64,000 nt of DNA. Origin: Phreatobacter sp. (GTDB taxonomy: Bacteria; Pseudomonadota; Alphaproteobacteria; Rhizobiales; Phreatobacteraceae). Location of the stretch: the NCBI RefSeq assembly GCF_016793595.1, contig NZ_JAEULY010000029.1:62001-126000 (forward strand). Reading direction: 5' to 3'. The notes under the pieces are model-generated. The model was not told the origin of the DNA. It was given only the letters and a program-made list of their open reading frames with translations, and did no database searches. Position numbers and translations under genes: made by a program. How positions within the stretch are numbered: position 1 is the first letter of the stretch; each line of letters begins with the position of its first letter. Of the stretch, positions 10,286 through 19,298 are shown piece by piece.

Positions 10286-11755
10286 TCAGGGCTTGCCGGA
10301 AGCCTTGCCGACGAGGCGCGTGGTCGAGTGCCCCTGCTCGAGATCGACGAGCACGACCTTGCCGCCCCAGGACTGCACTTCGCGGGCGCCGACGACCTTG
10401 TCGATCGTGTAGTCCGCGCCCTTCACCAGCAGCTCCGGGCGGATCTGCTGGATCAGCTGCAGCGGCGTGTCCTCGCCGAACACCACGACGCCGTCGACGC
10501 TGGCGAGCGAGGCGAGCACGGTGGCGCGCGCCGCCTCGTCCTGGATCGGGCGGTCCTTGCCCTTGAGCCGCTTGACCGAGGCGTCGGAGTTCATGCCGAC
10601 GATGAGGCGGTCGCAGGCGGCGCGCGCCTTGCGCAACAGCGTGACATGGCCGGGGTGCAGGAGGTCGAAGACGCCGTTGGTGAAGCCGACCTTGAGGCCG
10701 AGCCGCCGCCAGCGCGTCGTCTGGTCGGCGGCCTGCGCCGCCGTCAGGATCTTGGCCTCGGTCGCCACGTTGGCCTCGTGGACCAGCTCGCGCTTGATCT
10801 CGTCGGGATGGACCACCGCGGTGCCGACCTTGCCCACGACGATGCCCGCCGCGACGTTGGCCAGCAGGGCGGCGGTCGGCAGGTCGGCCTTCGCCGCCAG
10901 CGCGGCGGCGAAGGCGGCGATCGCCGTGTCCCCGGCGCCGGAAACGTCGAAGACCTCGCGCGCCGAGGCCGGCAGCAGATGCGGCTTGCCCGTCCGCCCG
11001 ACCAGCGCCATCCCGTCCTTGCCGCGCGTGCACAGGATCGCGTCGAGCTGCAGCGTGCGGATCAGCTTGCGCGCCGCGGCCGCGATCGCGGCCGCGTCGT
11101 CGACTGCGGCGCCGGCCGCGAGCGCGAGCTCGGGCCGGTTCGGGGTCAGGATCGAGGCCCCCTTGTAGCGCGACCAGTTGCTCCCCTTCGGATCGATCAG
11201 CACCGCCTTGCCCGCCTTGCGGGCCGCGGCGATGACCTGGCGCGTCGTATCCTCCGCGAGCACGCCCTTGGCGTAGTCGGACAGGACGACGATGTCGCAG
11301 TCGCGCACCGCCTCGGCGATGACGCCCTGGATGTCGCGCGCGGTCACGCCGTCCAGCGCCGCGCTCGACTCCTGGTCGGCGCGCAGCAGCTGGTGGCCGT
11401 CGGCGACGAAGCGCGACTTGATGGTGGTCGGCCGCTGCGGATCGACGAGCAGATGCGGCTCGACGCCGGGCAGCTCGCCCACGAGGCGCATCACGTCGCG
11501 GCCGGCCGCGTCCTTGCCCACGACCGAGACGAACTCGACGCGCGCGCCGAGCGCCACGAGATTGCGCACGACGTTGCCCGCGCCGCCGAGCATCGCCTGC
11601 TCGCGATCGACGCGGATGACCGGGATCGGCGCCTCGGGGCTGATGCGCTCGACGCGGCCGTAGATGAACCGGTCGAGCATGACGTCGCCGACGCACAGCA
11701 CGCGCACGCCGGGCAGGCGATCGACGACGTCGGCGAGGGACTGCGGAGCGCTCAT
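10286..11755 (-). CDS. hldE: Bifunctional D-glycero-beta-D-manno-heptose-7-phosphate kinase / heptose-1-phosphate adenylyltransferase
   Basis: A 489-residue fusion enzyme of ADP-heptose synthesis for the LPS inner core. The N-terminal ribokinase-fold domain (about 1-325) shows GDVMLDRFIYG, ERISPEAPIPV, LGGAGNVVRN and the catalytic DVSGAGDT. The C-terminal adenylyltransferase (about 350-489) has FTNGVFDLLHPGHV with the HxGH nucleotide motif and LVKGADYT. The length equals the usual bifunctional HldE/RfaE. It is 10 bases from the epimerase gene upstream on the same strand and close to two GT9 heptosyltransferase-like genes, so it belongs to the same LPS programme. Confidence 0.96.
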   Translation of the reverse strand: MSAPQSLADVVDRLPGVRVLCVGDVMLDRFIYGRVERISPEAPIPVIRVDREQAMLGGAGNVVRNLVALGARVEFVSVVGKDAAGRDVMRLVGELPGVEPHLLVDPQRPTTIKSRFVADGHQLLRADQESSAALDGVTARDIQGVIAEAVRDCDIVVLSDYAKGVLAEDTTRQVIAAARKAGKAVLIDPKGSNWSRYKGASILTPNRPELALAAGAAVDDAAAIAAAARKLIRTLQLDAILCTRGKDGMALVGRTGKPHLLPASAREVFDVSGAGDTAIAAFAAALAAKADLPTAALLANVAAGIVVGKVGTAVVHPDEIKRELVHEANVATEAKILTAAQAADQTTRWRRLGLKVGFTNGVFDLLHPGHVTLLRKARAACDRLIVGMNSDASVKRLKGKDRPIQDEAARATVLASLASVDGVVVFGEDTPLQLIQQIRPELLVKGADYTIDKVVGAREVQSWGGKVVLVDLEQGHSTTRLVGKASGKP

Positions 11756-11765
11756 CGCCGGCGCC

Positions 11766-12740
11766 TCAGACGCCGTGGTACTTCCGGAACCAGTCGACGA
11801 AGCGCGGGATCCCCTCGTCGATGGGAGTCTTCGGCTCGAAGCCGAGGTCGCGGCGCGAGGCCTCGATGTCGGCGTAGGTCTCCTTCACGTCGCCGGGCTG
11901 CATCGGCAGGAACTCGATCACCGCCTTGCGATTGGTCGCCCGCTCGATCTCTCCGATGAAGCGCATCAGGGGCTCTGAGCGGTGGTTGCCGAGGTTGTAG
12001 CGGCGATGGCGCGCGCCCGCGCCGGCCGGCGGGCGGTCGAGCGCGGCGATGATCCCGGCGACGATGTCGTCGACGTACGTGAAGTCGCGCTTCATGTCGC
12101 CGTTGTTGAAGACCTGGATCGGCCTGCCCTCGAGCACCGCGCGGGTGAAGATGTAGGCCGACATGTCGGGACGCCCCCACGGACCGTAGACCGTGAAGAA
12201 GCGCAGGCCGGTCTGCGGCAGGCCGTAGAGATGTGAATAGGAATGGCTGATCAGCTCGTCCGCCGCCTTGGTCGCCGCGTAGAGCGACACCGGGCTGTCC
12301 ACCTTGTCGTCGACCGAGAAGGGCAGCTTGGTGTTGCCGCCGTAGACCGAGGACGACGACGCGTAGACGAGATGCCGGATCGCGCCGTGGCGGCGGCAGG
12401 CCTCGACGACATTGAAATGTCCGATGAGGTTCGAGCGGATGTAGTCGCCGGGATGCTCGATCGAGTGGCGCACGCCGGCCTGCGCGGCGAGATGCACCAC
12501 CCGGTCGGCGCCGGACTCGGCCAGCGCGCGCGCGAAGGCGCCGTCCTCCTCGAGGGGCGCCTTCACGAGGCGGAACGCCTCGCCGTGGCGCGCCAGGCGG
12601 TCGAGCCGCGCCTGCTTGAGCTTCGGGTCGTAGTAGGCGTTGACGACGTCGAAGCCGACCACGCGCTCGCCGCGCGCGATCAGCGCCTCGCTGACATGGG
12701 AGCCGATGAAGCCGGCGGCGCCGGTGACGAGGACGGTCAT
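11766..12740 (-). CDS. NAD-dependent epimerase, UDP-glucuronate 4-epimerase type
   Basis: A 324-residue extended short-chain dehydrogenase. TVLVTGAAGFIGSHV at residues 2-16 is the NAD-binding motif, the catalytic tyrosine/lysine pair lies in SLYAATKAADE, and FFTVYGPWGRPDMSAY plus FNNGDMKRDFTYVDDI match the UDP-glucuronate epimerases (CapI/LpsL group), which make UDP-galacturonate for LPS or capsule. The ATG at 12740 begins the fold directly; a longer frame to 12842 adds unrelated sequence. It is upstream of hldE with a 10-base gap and divergent from galE. Confidence 0.9.
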   Translation of the reverse strand: MTVLVTGAAGFIGSHVSEALIARGERVVGFDVVNAYYDPKLKQARLDRLARHGEAFRLVKAPLEEDGAFARALAESGADRVVHLAAQAGVRHSIEHPGDYIRSNLIGHFNVVEACRRHGAIRHLVYASSSSVYGGNTKLPFSVDDKVDSPVSLYAATKAADELISHSYSHLYGLPQTGLRFFTVYGPWGRPDMSAYIFTRAVLEGRPIQVFNNGDMKRDFTYVDDIVAGIIAALDRPPAGAGARHRRYNLGNHRSEPLMRFIGEIERATNRKAVIEFLPMQPGDVKETYADIEASRRDLGFEPKTPIDEGIPRFVDWFRKYHGV

Positions 12741-12865
12741 GCGGGAGTGCCTGGGCCCTGGGAAGACGCGGAGGAAGCCGGGATGGCTCGGAGAGGGCGT
12801 GTTATAGAGGCCCGCCCCCGGAAAATCACGCCACCCCGCCATCCATCAGGGACAAGCTTCGTTCA

Positions 12866-13840
12866 ATGGGCCTTAACGTTCTCGTCGCCGGCGGCGCCGG
12901 CTATGTCGGCGCGCATGTCTGCAAGGCGCTCGCCCGGGCCGGTCACCATCCGGTCGTCCTGGACTCGCTGGCCCACGGGCATCGCGAGGCGGTCCGCTGG
13001 GGACCGCTCGTCGAGGCCGACATCGCCGACCGGGCCGCGGTCGGCCGCGCGATCGGGTCGCACCGGATCGACGCGGTGATGCATTTCGCGGCCTGGATCT
13101 TCGTCGGCGAGTCGATGACCTCGCCGCTGAAGTACTTCGCCAACAATCTCGGCGGCAGCCTCGCCCTGCTCGACGCGGCGATGGCGGCGGGCGTGCGCCG
13201 GGTCGTGTTCTCGTCGACGGCGGCGGTCTATGGCGAGCCGCGCCAGGTGCCGATCCCGGAATCGCATCCCACCGAGCCGATCAATCCCTACGGCGAATCG
13301 AAGCTGATGGTGGAGCGCGTGCTGCGCTGGCTGGACCGGCAGCAGGGCCTGCGCTTCGCCGCCCTGCGCTACTTCAACGCCTCGGGCGCCGACCCCGATG
13401 CCGAGATCGGCGAGCGCCACGATCCCGAGACGCATCTCGTGCCGCTGGCGATCCTCGCCGCCCTCGGCAAGGCGCCGGCGCTGAACATCTTCGGCGACGA
13501 CTACGACACGCCCGACGGCACGGCGATCCGCGACTACATCCACGTCGCCGATCTCGCCGGCGCCCATGTCGCCGCGCTCGAGCATCTCGCCGCCGGCGGC
13601 GCCAGCCTCACGCTCAATCTCGGCGGCGGCAGCGGCACGAGCGTGCGCGAGATCGTCGACGCGGTCGCCCGCGTCGGCGGCCGGCCGGTGCCGGCGAGTT
13701 TCGCGCCCCGCCGTCCCGGCGATCCGCCGCGGCTGGTCGCGGACATCGCCGCGGCTCGCGCCGCCCTCGCCTGGTCGCCGCGGCATTCGGACATCGACAC
13801 GATCGTGCGCACGGCCTGGGCCTGGCACACGCGCGGCTGA
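12866..13840 (+). CDS. galE: UDP-glucose 4-epimerase
   Basis: A 324-residue extended SDR. The NAD motif VLVAGGAGYVGAHV, the VMHFAAWIFVGESM block, the active-site STAAVYGEP and NPYGESKLMVERVL (YxxxK), and LRYFNASGADP are characteristic of GalE, which interconverts UDP-glucose and UDP-galactose for surface polysaccharides. It runs divergently from the UDP-glucuronate epimerase-type gene, 126 bases away, so both promoters lie at 12741-12865. Length is normal and all catalytic residues are present. Confidence 0.95.
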   Translation: MGLNVLVAGGAGYVGAHVCKALARAGHHPVVLDSLAHGHREAVRWGPLVEADIADRAAVGRAIGSHRIDAVMHFAAWIFVGESMTSPLKYFANNLGGSLALLDAAMAAGVRRVVFSSTAAVYGEPRQVPIPESHPTEPINPYGESKLMVERVLRWLDRQQGLRFAALRYFNASGADPDAEIGERHDPETHLVPLAILAALGKAPALNIFGDDYDTPDGTAIRDYIHVADLAGAHVAALEHLAAGGASLTLNLGGGSGTSVREIVDAVARVGGRPVPASFAPRRPGDPPRLVADIAAARAALAWSPRHSDIDTIVRTAWAWHTRG

Positions 13841-13876
13841 GCTGAGCCGCGCCGCCCGACCGGCGACCGGCTCAGC
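13841..13876. terminator. Inverted repeat between convergent galE and the 62-codon gene
   Basis: GCTGAGCCG at 13841-13849 pairs with CGGCTCAGC at 13868-13876, directly after the galE stop and over the stop codon of the convergent small gene. There is no T-run, so it may be only a weak or Rho-assisted terminator. Confidence 0.35.
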
Positions 13877-14060
13877 CGCAGCGCCGGCAGCGGCGCTCGA
13901 GGAAGATGCGCTCCTCCTCGGCGTCGAACATCGCGTGGTCGAGGACCACGCGCAGCGCCTTCGAGGCGTCGGGCAGACCGTAGGCCCTGGCCATCTCGGC
14001 CAGCCATTCGAGCTGGTCGGACTCGAGCTCGAGCTTCTCGACGACCTTGTGCTTCTGCAT
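13872..14060 (-). CDS. Small hypothetical protein with a C-terminal CxxC
   Basis: A 62-residue protein read from the ATG at 14060. It is charged and mostly helical (LESDQLEWLAEMARAYGLP, then SKALRVVLDHAMFD), which recalls ribbon-helix-helix antitoxin-like proteins, and it ends in RRCRRCG, a single CxxC. It starts 26 bases downstream of the thiolase stop on the same strand and is probably co-transcribed. I do not recognise a specific family. Confidence 0.65.
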   Translation of the reverse strand: MQKHKVVEKLELESDQLEWLAEMARAYGLPDASKALRVVLDHAMFDAEEERIFLERRCRRCG

Positions 14061-14086
14061 CCCGCGGGGCTCCCTTCGCCGCCGCG

Positions 14087-15256
14087 TCAGGCGCGCAGCG
14101 GCTCCAGGATCGACACGTAGTTCGCGACCGCCGCGCCGCCCATGTTGAACACGCCGGCGAGGCCGGGGTTCGGCACCTGCATCGGGCCGGCCGTGCCGGT
14201 GGCCTGCATCGCCGCCATGATGTGCATCGACACTCCGGTCGCGCCGATCGGATGGCCCTTGGACTTCAGCCCGCCCGAGGCGTTGATCGGCAGCCGCCCG
14301 TCCTTCTCGGTGACGCCGTCCAGCGCCGTCTTGCCGCCCTGCCCCGGCTTCGCGAGGCCCATCGCCTCGTACTGCAGCAGCTCGGCGATGGTGAAGCAGT
14401 CGTGCGTCTCCACGAGGCGAAGATCGTCGACGCGCGTGCCGGCGGCCGCATGCGCCTGGCGCCACGCCGCGCCGCAACCCTCGAAGGCGACGATGTCGCG
14501 CCGGCTCATCGGCAGGTAGTCGTTGACCTGCGCGCGGGCCCGGAAGGCCACGGCCTTCTTCAGGCGCAGCGCGGTCTCGACGTCGGCCAGGACGAGCGCA
14601 GCCGCCCCGTCCGAGACGAGGCTGCAATCGGTGCGCCGCAGCGGCCCCGCGACGATCGGATTCCGGTCGGACACGGTGCGGCAGAACTCGAAGCCGAGAT
14701 CCTTGCGCAGCTGGGCGTAGGGATTGTCGACGCCGTTGCGATGGTTCTTCGCCGCGATGCGCGCCATCGCATCGGACTGGTCGCCGTAGCGCTGGAAGTA
14801 GAGCTGCGCGATCTGGCCGAAGACGCCGGCGAAGCTCATGCCGTCGCGATCCTCCTCCTTCACGTAGCTCGCCTTCATGAGGATGCCGCCGATCTGCTCG
14901 CCCGGAGTCTCGGTCATCTTCTCGACACCGACGACAAGCACGACGCGCGCCTCGCGCGCCGCGATCGACGTGACGCCCTGGAAAACGGCCGCCGAGCCCG
15001 TCGCGCAGGCGTTCTCGACGCGCGTCGCCGGCTTGAAGCGCCAGGCGTCGCAGGCCTGCATCACCAGCGAGGCCGGGAAATCCTGCTTCACGAACCCGCC
15101 GCCGAAATGGCCGACATAGATCGCGTCGACGTCGCGCGGCTCGAGGCCCGCATCGGCGATCGCGCCGACCGCGACCTCGGCGATCAGCGCCTCGAGGTCG
15201 AGGCCCTCGCGCTTGCCGAACTTGCCGTGCGACCAGCCGACGATGCATGCCGTCAT
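14087..15256 (-). CDS. Thiolase family protein (acetyl-CoA acetyltransferase / SCP-x type)
   Basis: A 389-residue thiolase-fold enzyme starting MTACIVGWSHGKFGKREG. The nucleophilic cysteine lies in VENACATGSAAVF (C84), the histidine in THDCFTI, and the C-terminal glycine-rich GGLKSKGHPIGATGVSMH is intact. The form resembles the SCP-x/DitF-like acyl-CoA thiolases that act on CoA thioesters in degradation pathways rather than the biosynthetic PhaA type; no DUF35 partner is adjacent. A start preceded by AAAGGA at 15256 fits. Substrate unknown. The placement inside a polysaccharide region has no obvious reason. Confidence 0.88.
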   Translation of the reverse strand: MTACIVGWSHGKFGKREGLDLEALIAEVAVGAIADAGLEPRDVDAIYVGHFGGGFVKQDFPASLVMQACDAWRFKPATRVENACATGSAAVFQGVTSIAAREARVVLVVGVEKMTETPGEQIGGILMKASYVKEEDRDGMSFAGVFGQIAQLYFQRYGDQSDAMARIAAKNHRNGVDNPYAQLRKDLGFEFCRTVSDRNPIVAGPLRRTDCSLVSDGAAALVLADVETALRLKKAVAFRARAQVNDYLPMSRRDIVAFEGCGAAWRQAHAAAGTRVDDLRLVETHDCFTIAELLQYEAMGLAKPGQGGKTALDGVTEKDGRLPINASGGLKSKGHPIGATGVSMHIMAAMQATGTAGPMQVPNPGLAGVFNMGGAAVANYVSILEPLRA

Positions 15257-15324
15257 GGCGTGTTCCTTTCGATCGGATAGGCGAAGGACTATAGGCCTCG
15301 CGAGCCGCGGATCCAGCCGCGCCG

Positions 15325-16374
15325 TCAGGCCGCCGGCTCGATCCGCCAGGCCAGCGCGGTCTCCGGGAATGCGCGCACCCGCGTCGGCCCGGCTCCGACC
15401 GCCTCGGGTGCCGGCTGCTGCGCGCGCACCAGCACGATGCGCTCCTCGTTCGGCGGCAGGCGGTAGAAGCGCGGTCCGTTGAGGCTGGCGAACGCCTCGA
15501 GGCGGTCGAGCGCGCCCTCCTCGTCGAACACCTGGGCATAGACCTCGATCGCCGCGCCGACGTTGAAGATTCCGGCGGCGCCGCAGGCGCACTCCTTCGC
15601 CTCGACGCCGTGCGGCGCGGAGTCCGTCCCGAGGAAGAACTTGGCGTTGCCGGATGTCGCGACGCGGCGCAGCGCGATGCGATCCTCCTCGCGCTTGGCG
15701 ATCGGCAGGCAATAGAGGTGCGGGCGCAGGCCGCCGCGGAAGATGTCCGTGCGGTTGATGACGAGGTGGTGCGGCGTGATCGTCGCCGCGACGCGCTCGG
15801 GCGCCGCGAGCACGTAGTCGGCCGCGCGGCGCGTCGTGATGTGCTCGAGGACCAGCCGCAGGCCCGGATGGCGCTGGACGAGCCCGTCGAGCACCTCGTC
15901 GATGAACAGCGTCTCGCGGTCGAACACGTCGACCGACGGTCGCGTCACCTCGCCGTGGACCAGCAGCGGCAGGCCCGCGCGCTCCATCGCGGCGAAGACC
16001 TTGTCGAGCTTCGCGACATCCGTGACGCCGTGCGCGGAATTCGTCGTGGCATGCGCGGGATAGAGCTTCACCGCCGTGAACACGCCCTGCGCCGCCCCGG
16101 CCGCGAGGTCGGCGGGATCGGTGTGATCGGTGAGATAGGCGGTCATCAGCGGCGTGAACCGCGCCGAGGCGGGAACCGCGGCGCGGATCCGCTCGCGATA
16201 GGCGATCGCCTCGGCGGTGGTCGTCACGGGCGGCACGAGATTGGGCATCACGATCGCGCGGGCGAAGCGCGTCGCGGTGAGCGGCGCCACCGCCGCGAGC
16301 ATCGCGCCGTCGCGCAGATGGACGTGCCAGTCGTCGGGGCGTCGGATCGTGAGCCGATCGGTCATTCCGGTCAT
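15325..16374 (-). CDS. pyrC: Dihydroorotase
   Basis: A 349-residue amidohydrolase of pyrimidine synthesis (carbamoyl-aspartate to dihydroorotate). The metal-binding block RRPDDWHVHLRDG, the carboxylated-lysine region FTAVKLYPAHATTNS, LLVHGEVT, LEHITTRRAADY, TPHHLVINR and FFLGTDSAPH are all present and identify the E. coli-type PyrC. The ATG at 16374 overlaps the asnB stop (ATGA) and gives the same spacing to RRPDDWH as E. coli PyrC; an internal ATG at 16365 is the alternative. Coupling to an asparagine-synthetase-like gene is unusual. Confidence 0.95.
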   Translation of the reverse strand: MTGMTDRLTIRRPDDWHVHLRDGAMLAAVAPLTATRFARAIVMPNLVPPVTTTAEAIAYRERIRAAVPASARFTPLMTAYLTDHTDPADLAAGAAQGVFTAVKLYPAHATTNSAHGVTDVAKLDKVFAAMERAGLPLLVHGEVTRPSVDVFDRETLFIDEVLDGLVQRHPGLRLVLEHITTRRAADYVLAAPERVAATITPHHLVINRTDIFRGGLRPHLYCLPIAKREEDRIALRRVATSGNAKFFLGTDSAPHGVEAKECACGAAGIFNVGAAIEVYAQVFDEEGALDRLEAFASLNGPRFYRLPPNEERIVLVRAQQPAPEAVGAGPTRVRAFPETALAWRIEPAA

Positions 16375-18143
16375 CCTGCGGGCGTGGAGGCGAGGCAGTC
16401 GAAGACGTCGCCGTCGGCCCCGAGGCCGAGGACGTGGCGGCGGTGCCAGAGGGCGTAGAACAGCAGCGTCCAGGCGGCGAAGCCCTCGCGCTTGCCGCCC
16501 CGCGTGAAGAGCCGCTCGATCGTGCCGGGCCGCGCGATCTCGGCGATGCCGGGCTGGCGCGCGACGAGCGGGCCCAGCCGCGCGCCCTCGGCGAGGATCC
16601 ATGTCGCCACCGGCACGGTGAAGCCGCGCTTGCGCGCCATCGGCTCCGATGCCGGCAGCGCCCCGGCGAGCCAGCGGCGCAGGATCCATTTGCCGAGGCC
16701 GTTGCGGATCTTGAGCCCGTCGGGCAGGCGGAAGGCGGCGTCGGCGACCACCGGGTCGAGGAAGGGCGTCCGGCCCTCGATGCCGTGGGCCATCAAGCAG
16801 CGGTCGAGCTTCGCAAGCAGGTCGTTGGACAGCCAGTCCGCGCTGTCGAGCGCCTGCGCGACCTGCAGGCGCGTGCGCCCGTCCGTGCGTGCCGCCACGT
16901 CGGCCGCCTCGACGCCGTCGCGCCAGCCGCGGCTCGGCTCGCGCAGGATGTCGAGGGTCTGCAGATTGCCGCGACGGCGCATCGCGCGGCCGCCGAGCCA
17001 CCACGGCCGCATCACCGCGCGATAGCGGCCGTAGCCGCCGAACAGCTCGTCGCCGCCTTCGCCCGAGAGCACGACCTTGAGGCCGGCGGCGCGCGCGGCC
17101 TTCGCCAGGTGCCAGGTCGGCACGATCGCGTAGTCGGCGGCGGGATCGTCCATCGCGGCGGCGATCGCCGGCAGCGAGGCGAAGAAGTCCCGGGCCTCGA
17201 CGGCGACGTCGGTGAGCTCGGCGCCACAGGCCTCCGCCGCCTTGCGCGCCGCGCCGCGCTCGTCGCGCGCCGGGGCGTCCGGGAAATACGCCGTCAGGGC
17301 GCGCACCGGGCGCTCGTTCACCCGCGCCATCAGCGCCAGCACTGCCGAGGAGTCGATGCCCCCCGACAGGAACATGCCGTAGGGCACGTCGGAGCGCTGG
17401 TGGACGACGACCGAGTCCGTCAGCGCCGCCTCGAGCTCGCGCAGTGCCGCCGCCTCGTCGCGATCGACAGGGCCGCCGTCCGGCAGCGCGGCCCGGCGGC
17501 GGCGATCGACGATGCGGCCGCCCGAGACCACGATCGTCTCGCCGGGCATGACGCGCTGGATTCCCGGGAAGATCGTCTCGCGGCGCGTGGTGAACTGCAG
17601 CTCGAGCAGCTCGCCGAGCGCGGTCGGATCGACACCGCGCGCGGCGAAGCCGCCGGCCAGCAGCGCCTGCGGCTCCGAGGCGAACGCGACGCCGTCGGCG
17701 CCCTCGACGTAGTAGAGCGGCTTGATCCCGAACGGATCGCGGCTGAGGACCAGCCGCCCCTCGCGCGGATCGTGGATCGCCATGCCCCACATGCCGCGCA
17801 GCCGGTCGACGAAGCCCAGCCCCTCGCGGCGGTAGAGGACGAGCGGCGGCTCGCAGTCGGACTGCGTGGCGAAGGCGGCGTCCGGCATCGCCCGGCGCAG
17901 CTCGCGGTAATTGTAGATCTCGCCGTTGGCGATCAGCGCCGTGCCGTCGGCATCGAGGAGCGGCTGCTCGCCGGTCGTCAGGTCGATGATCGCGAGCCGG
18001 TTGTGCGTCATCGCGACGGCGCCGCTCTGGTAGTCGCGCATGCCGTCGGGACCGCGATGGGCCAGCGCCTCGCCCATCCGCGCGACATCGCGCAGGCGCA
18101 GGCCCTGGCGGTGCGCGGCCATCATCCCTGAGATCCCGCACAT
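16371..18143 (-). CDS. asnB: Asparagine synthase (glutamine-hydrolysing) family amidotransferase
   Basis: A 590-residue two-domain enzyme. The class II glutaminase domain has the nucleophile C2 (MCGISGMM), ALAHRGPDG and GEIYNYREL; the synthetase domain has the ATP motif GMFLSGGIDSSAVLAL and VVLSGEGGDELFGGYGRY. Length and domain order fit AsnB. Its position between glycosyltransferase genes, with TGATG overlap to the upstream GT and ATGA overlap to pyrC, suggests it may amidate a surface sugar (as in the XrtA/WbpS-type amidotransferases) rather than make free asparagine; that is inference. Confidence 0.92.
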   Translation of the reverse strand: MCGISGMMAAHRQGLRLRDVARMGEALAHRGPDGMRDYQSGAVAMTHNRLAIIDLTTGEQPLLDADGTALIANGEIYNYRELRRAMPDAAFATQSDCEPPLVLYRREGLGFVDRLRGMWGMAIHDPREGRLVLSRDPFGIKPLYYVEGADGVAFASEPQALLAGGFAARGVDPTALGELLELQFTTRRETIFPGIQRVMPGETIVVSGGRIVDRRRRAALPDGGPVDRDEAAALRELEAALTDSVVVHQRSDVPYGMFLSGGIDSSAVLALMARVNERPVRALTAYFPDAPARDERGAARKAAEACGAELTDVAVEARDFFASLPAIAAAMDDPAADYAIVPTWHLAKAARAAGLKVVLSGEGGDELFGGYGRYRAVMRPWWLGGRAMRRRGNLQTLDILREPSRGWRDGVEAADVAARTDGRTRLQVAQALDSADWLSNDLLAKLDRCLMAHGIEGRTPFLDPVVADAAFRLPDGLKIRNGLGKWILRRWLAGALPASEPMARKRGFTVPVATWILAEGARLGPLVARQPGIAEIARPGTIERLFTRGGKREGFAAWTLLFYALWHRRHVLGLGADGDVFDCLASTPAG

Positions 18144-19201
18144 CAGCGTTGCTCCAGGGCCCGGGCGAAGAATTCGAGATAGCGGTCCACGACGGCGGCC
18201 TCGGTATAGCCGGCTTCATAGGTCGCGCGACCGGCCGCAGCAAGCGCATCGGCGAAGCCGCGGTCGGCCAGGACGGCGCGTATGGCGCCGGCAAGCGCGT
18301 CGGCATCGTCGATCGGCACGAGCAGGCCGGTCTGGCGGTCCTGCACGAGCTGCCGGGGCCCCTCGCTCGCCGCCGCCACCACGGGCCGGCCATGGGCCCA
18401 GGCCTCGATCACCACGTTGCCCAGCGGCTCGTGGCGCGACGGACACACGAGGAGATCGGCAGACGCCAGCAGCGCCGCGATGTCGCGGCGCCAGCCGAGA
18501 AAATGCACGCGCCCGACGAGGTCGCCCTGCGCCGCCGCCGCGCGCAGCTCGGCCTCGAGCGGCCCCTCGCCGGCGATCCAGAGATGCAGCGCGGGGAGCC
18601 GCGTGGCCGCCGCGATGAGCACGTCGAACGCCTTGTTGGGGTGCAGTCGGCCGAGCGCCAGCGCGACCGGCGCATCCGCGGGCGTGTCGAGGGTCGCGCG
18701 GTCGACCGGCGGCGCCGCCACCGCGTCGACGAAATTCGGCAGGTAGACGGCGCGCGACGCCGGCCATCCCGCGCGCACGACGTAGTCGCGGATGTCCTGG
18801 GTGTTGCCCACGAGCCAGTCGCAGCGACGATAGTATTTGAGATCGTAGTAGCCGCCCAAGCGCCCGACGGTGACGTAGCGCGCGCCGCGCACCAGGCTGC
18901 GCGGCGGCAGCGCGGTCGAGGCGCGATTCATCCACCCCAGCACGATACTGGGCGCGAAGGCGCGGAGCTCGCGCGTCAGGGCGATGCGCGTGGCGATGTC
19001 GAGCGGGCCGCGGAACCCGAGCTCGACGACGTCGACCGCCGCGGCGCGCAGCCGCGCCGCGCGGTCGGGGTCCCGGCGGATCGCGACCCGCTGCGCCAGG
19101 CCCCGGCGCTGGACCGCGGCCGCGAAGCGCTCGAAGAACGCCTCCGCGCCGCCGACCTTCGCGCCCGCCATCGCCTGGAAGAGTCGCAGCCTGTTCGCCA
19201 T
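18143..19201 (-). CDS. Glycosyltransferase family 4 protein
   Basis: A 352-residue GT-B glycosyltransferase. The N-terminal half begins LRLFQAMAGAKVGGAEAFFE, the acceptor-side glycine-rich loop. The C-terminal half carries VALALGRLHPNKAFDVLI, LWIAGEGPLEAEL and the nucleotide-sugar E(x7)E motif in SRHEPLGNVVIEAWAHG. It probably adds a sugar to an LPS or capsule intermediate at the inner membrane face. The stop overlaps the asnB start (TGATG), and the gene is divergent from a GT9 gene 97 bases away. The ATG at 19201 is the first that starts the fold. Confidence 0.9.
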   Translation of the reverse strand: MANRLRLFQAMAGAKVGGAEAFFERFAAAVQRRGLAQRVAIRRDPDRAARLRAAAVDVVELGFRGPLDIATRIALTRELRAFAPSIVLGWMNRASTALPPRSLVRGARYVTVGRLGGYYDLKYYRRCDWLVGNTQDIRDYVVRAGWPASRAVYLPNFVDAVAAPPVDRATLDTPADAPVALALGRLHPNKAFDVLIAAATRLPALHLWIAGEGPLEAELRAAAAQGDLVGRVHFLGWRRDIAALLASADLLVCPSRHEPLGNVVIEAWAHGRPVVAAASEGPRQLVQDRQTGLLVPIDDADALAGAIRAVLADRGFADALAAAGRATYEAGYTEAAVVDRYLEFFARALEQR

Positions 19202-19298
19202 CGCCCGGCGGGTGTGCCCGATCGCGACGCCGGGAACAAGGCGCGTCGCGCGCGCGGGTTGACGGCACCGCGCTCGGGCGTCGAAGGTCGCGCGCGCC

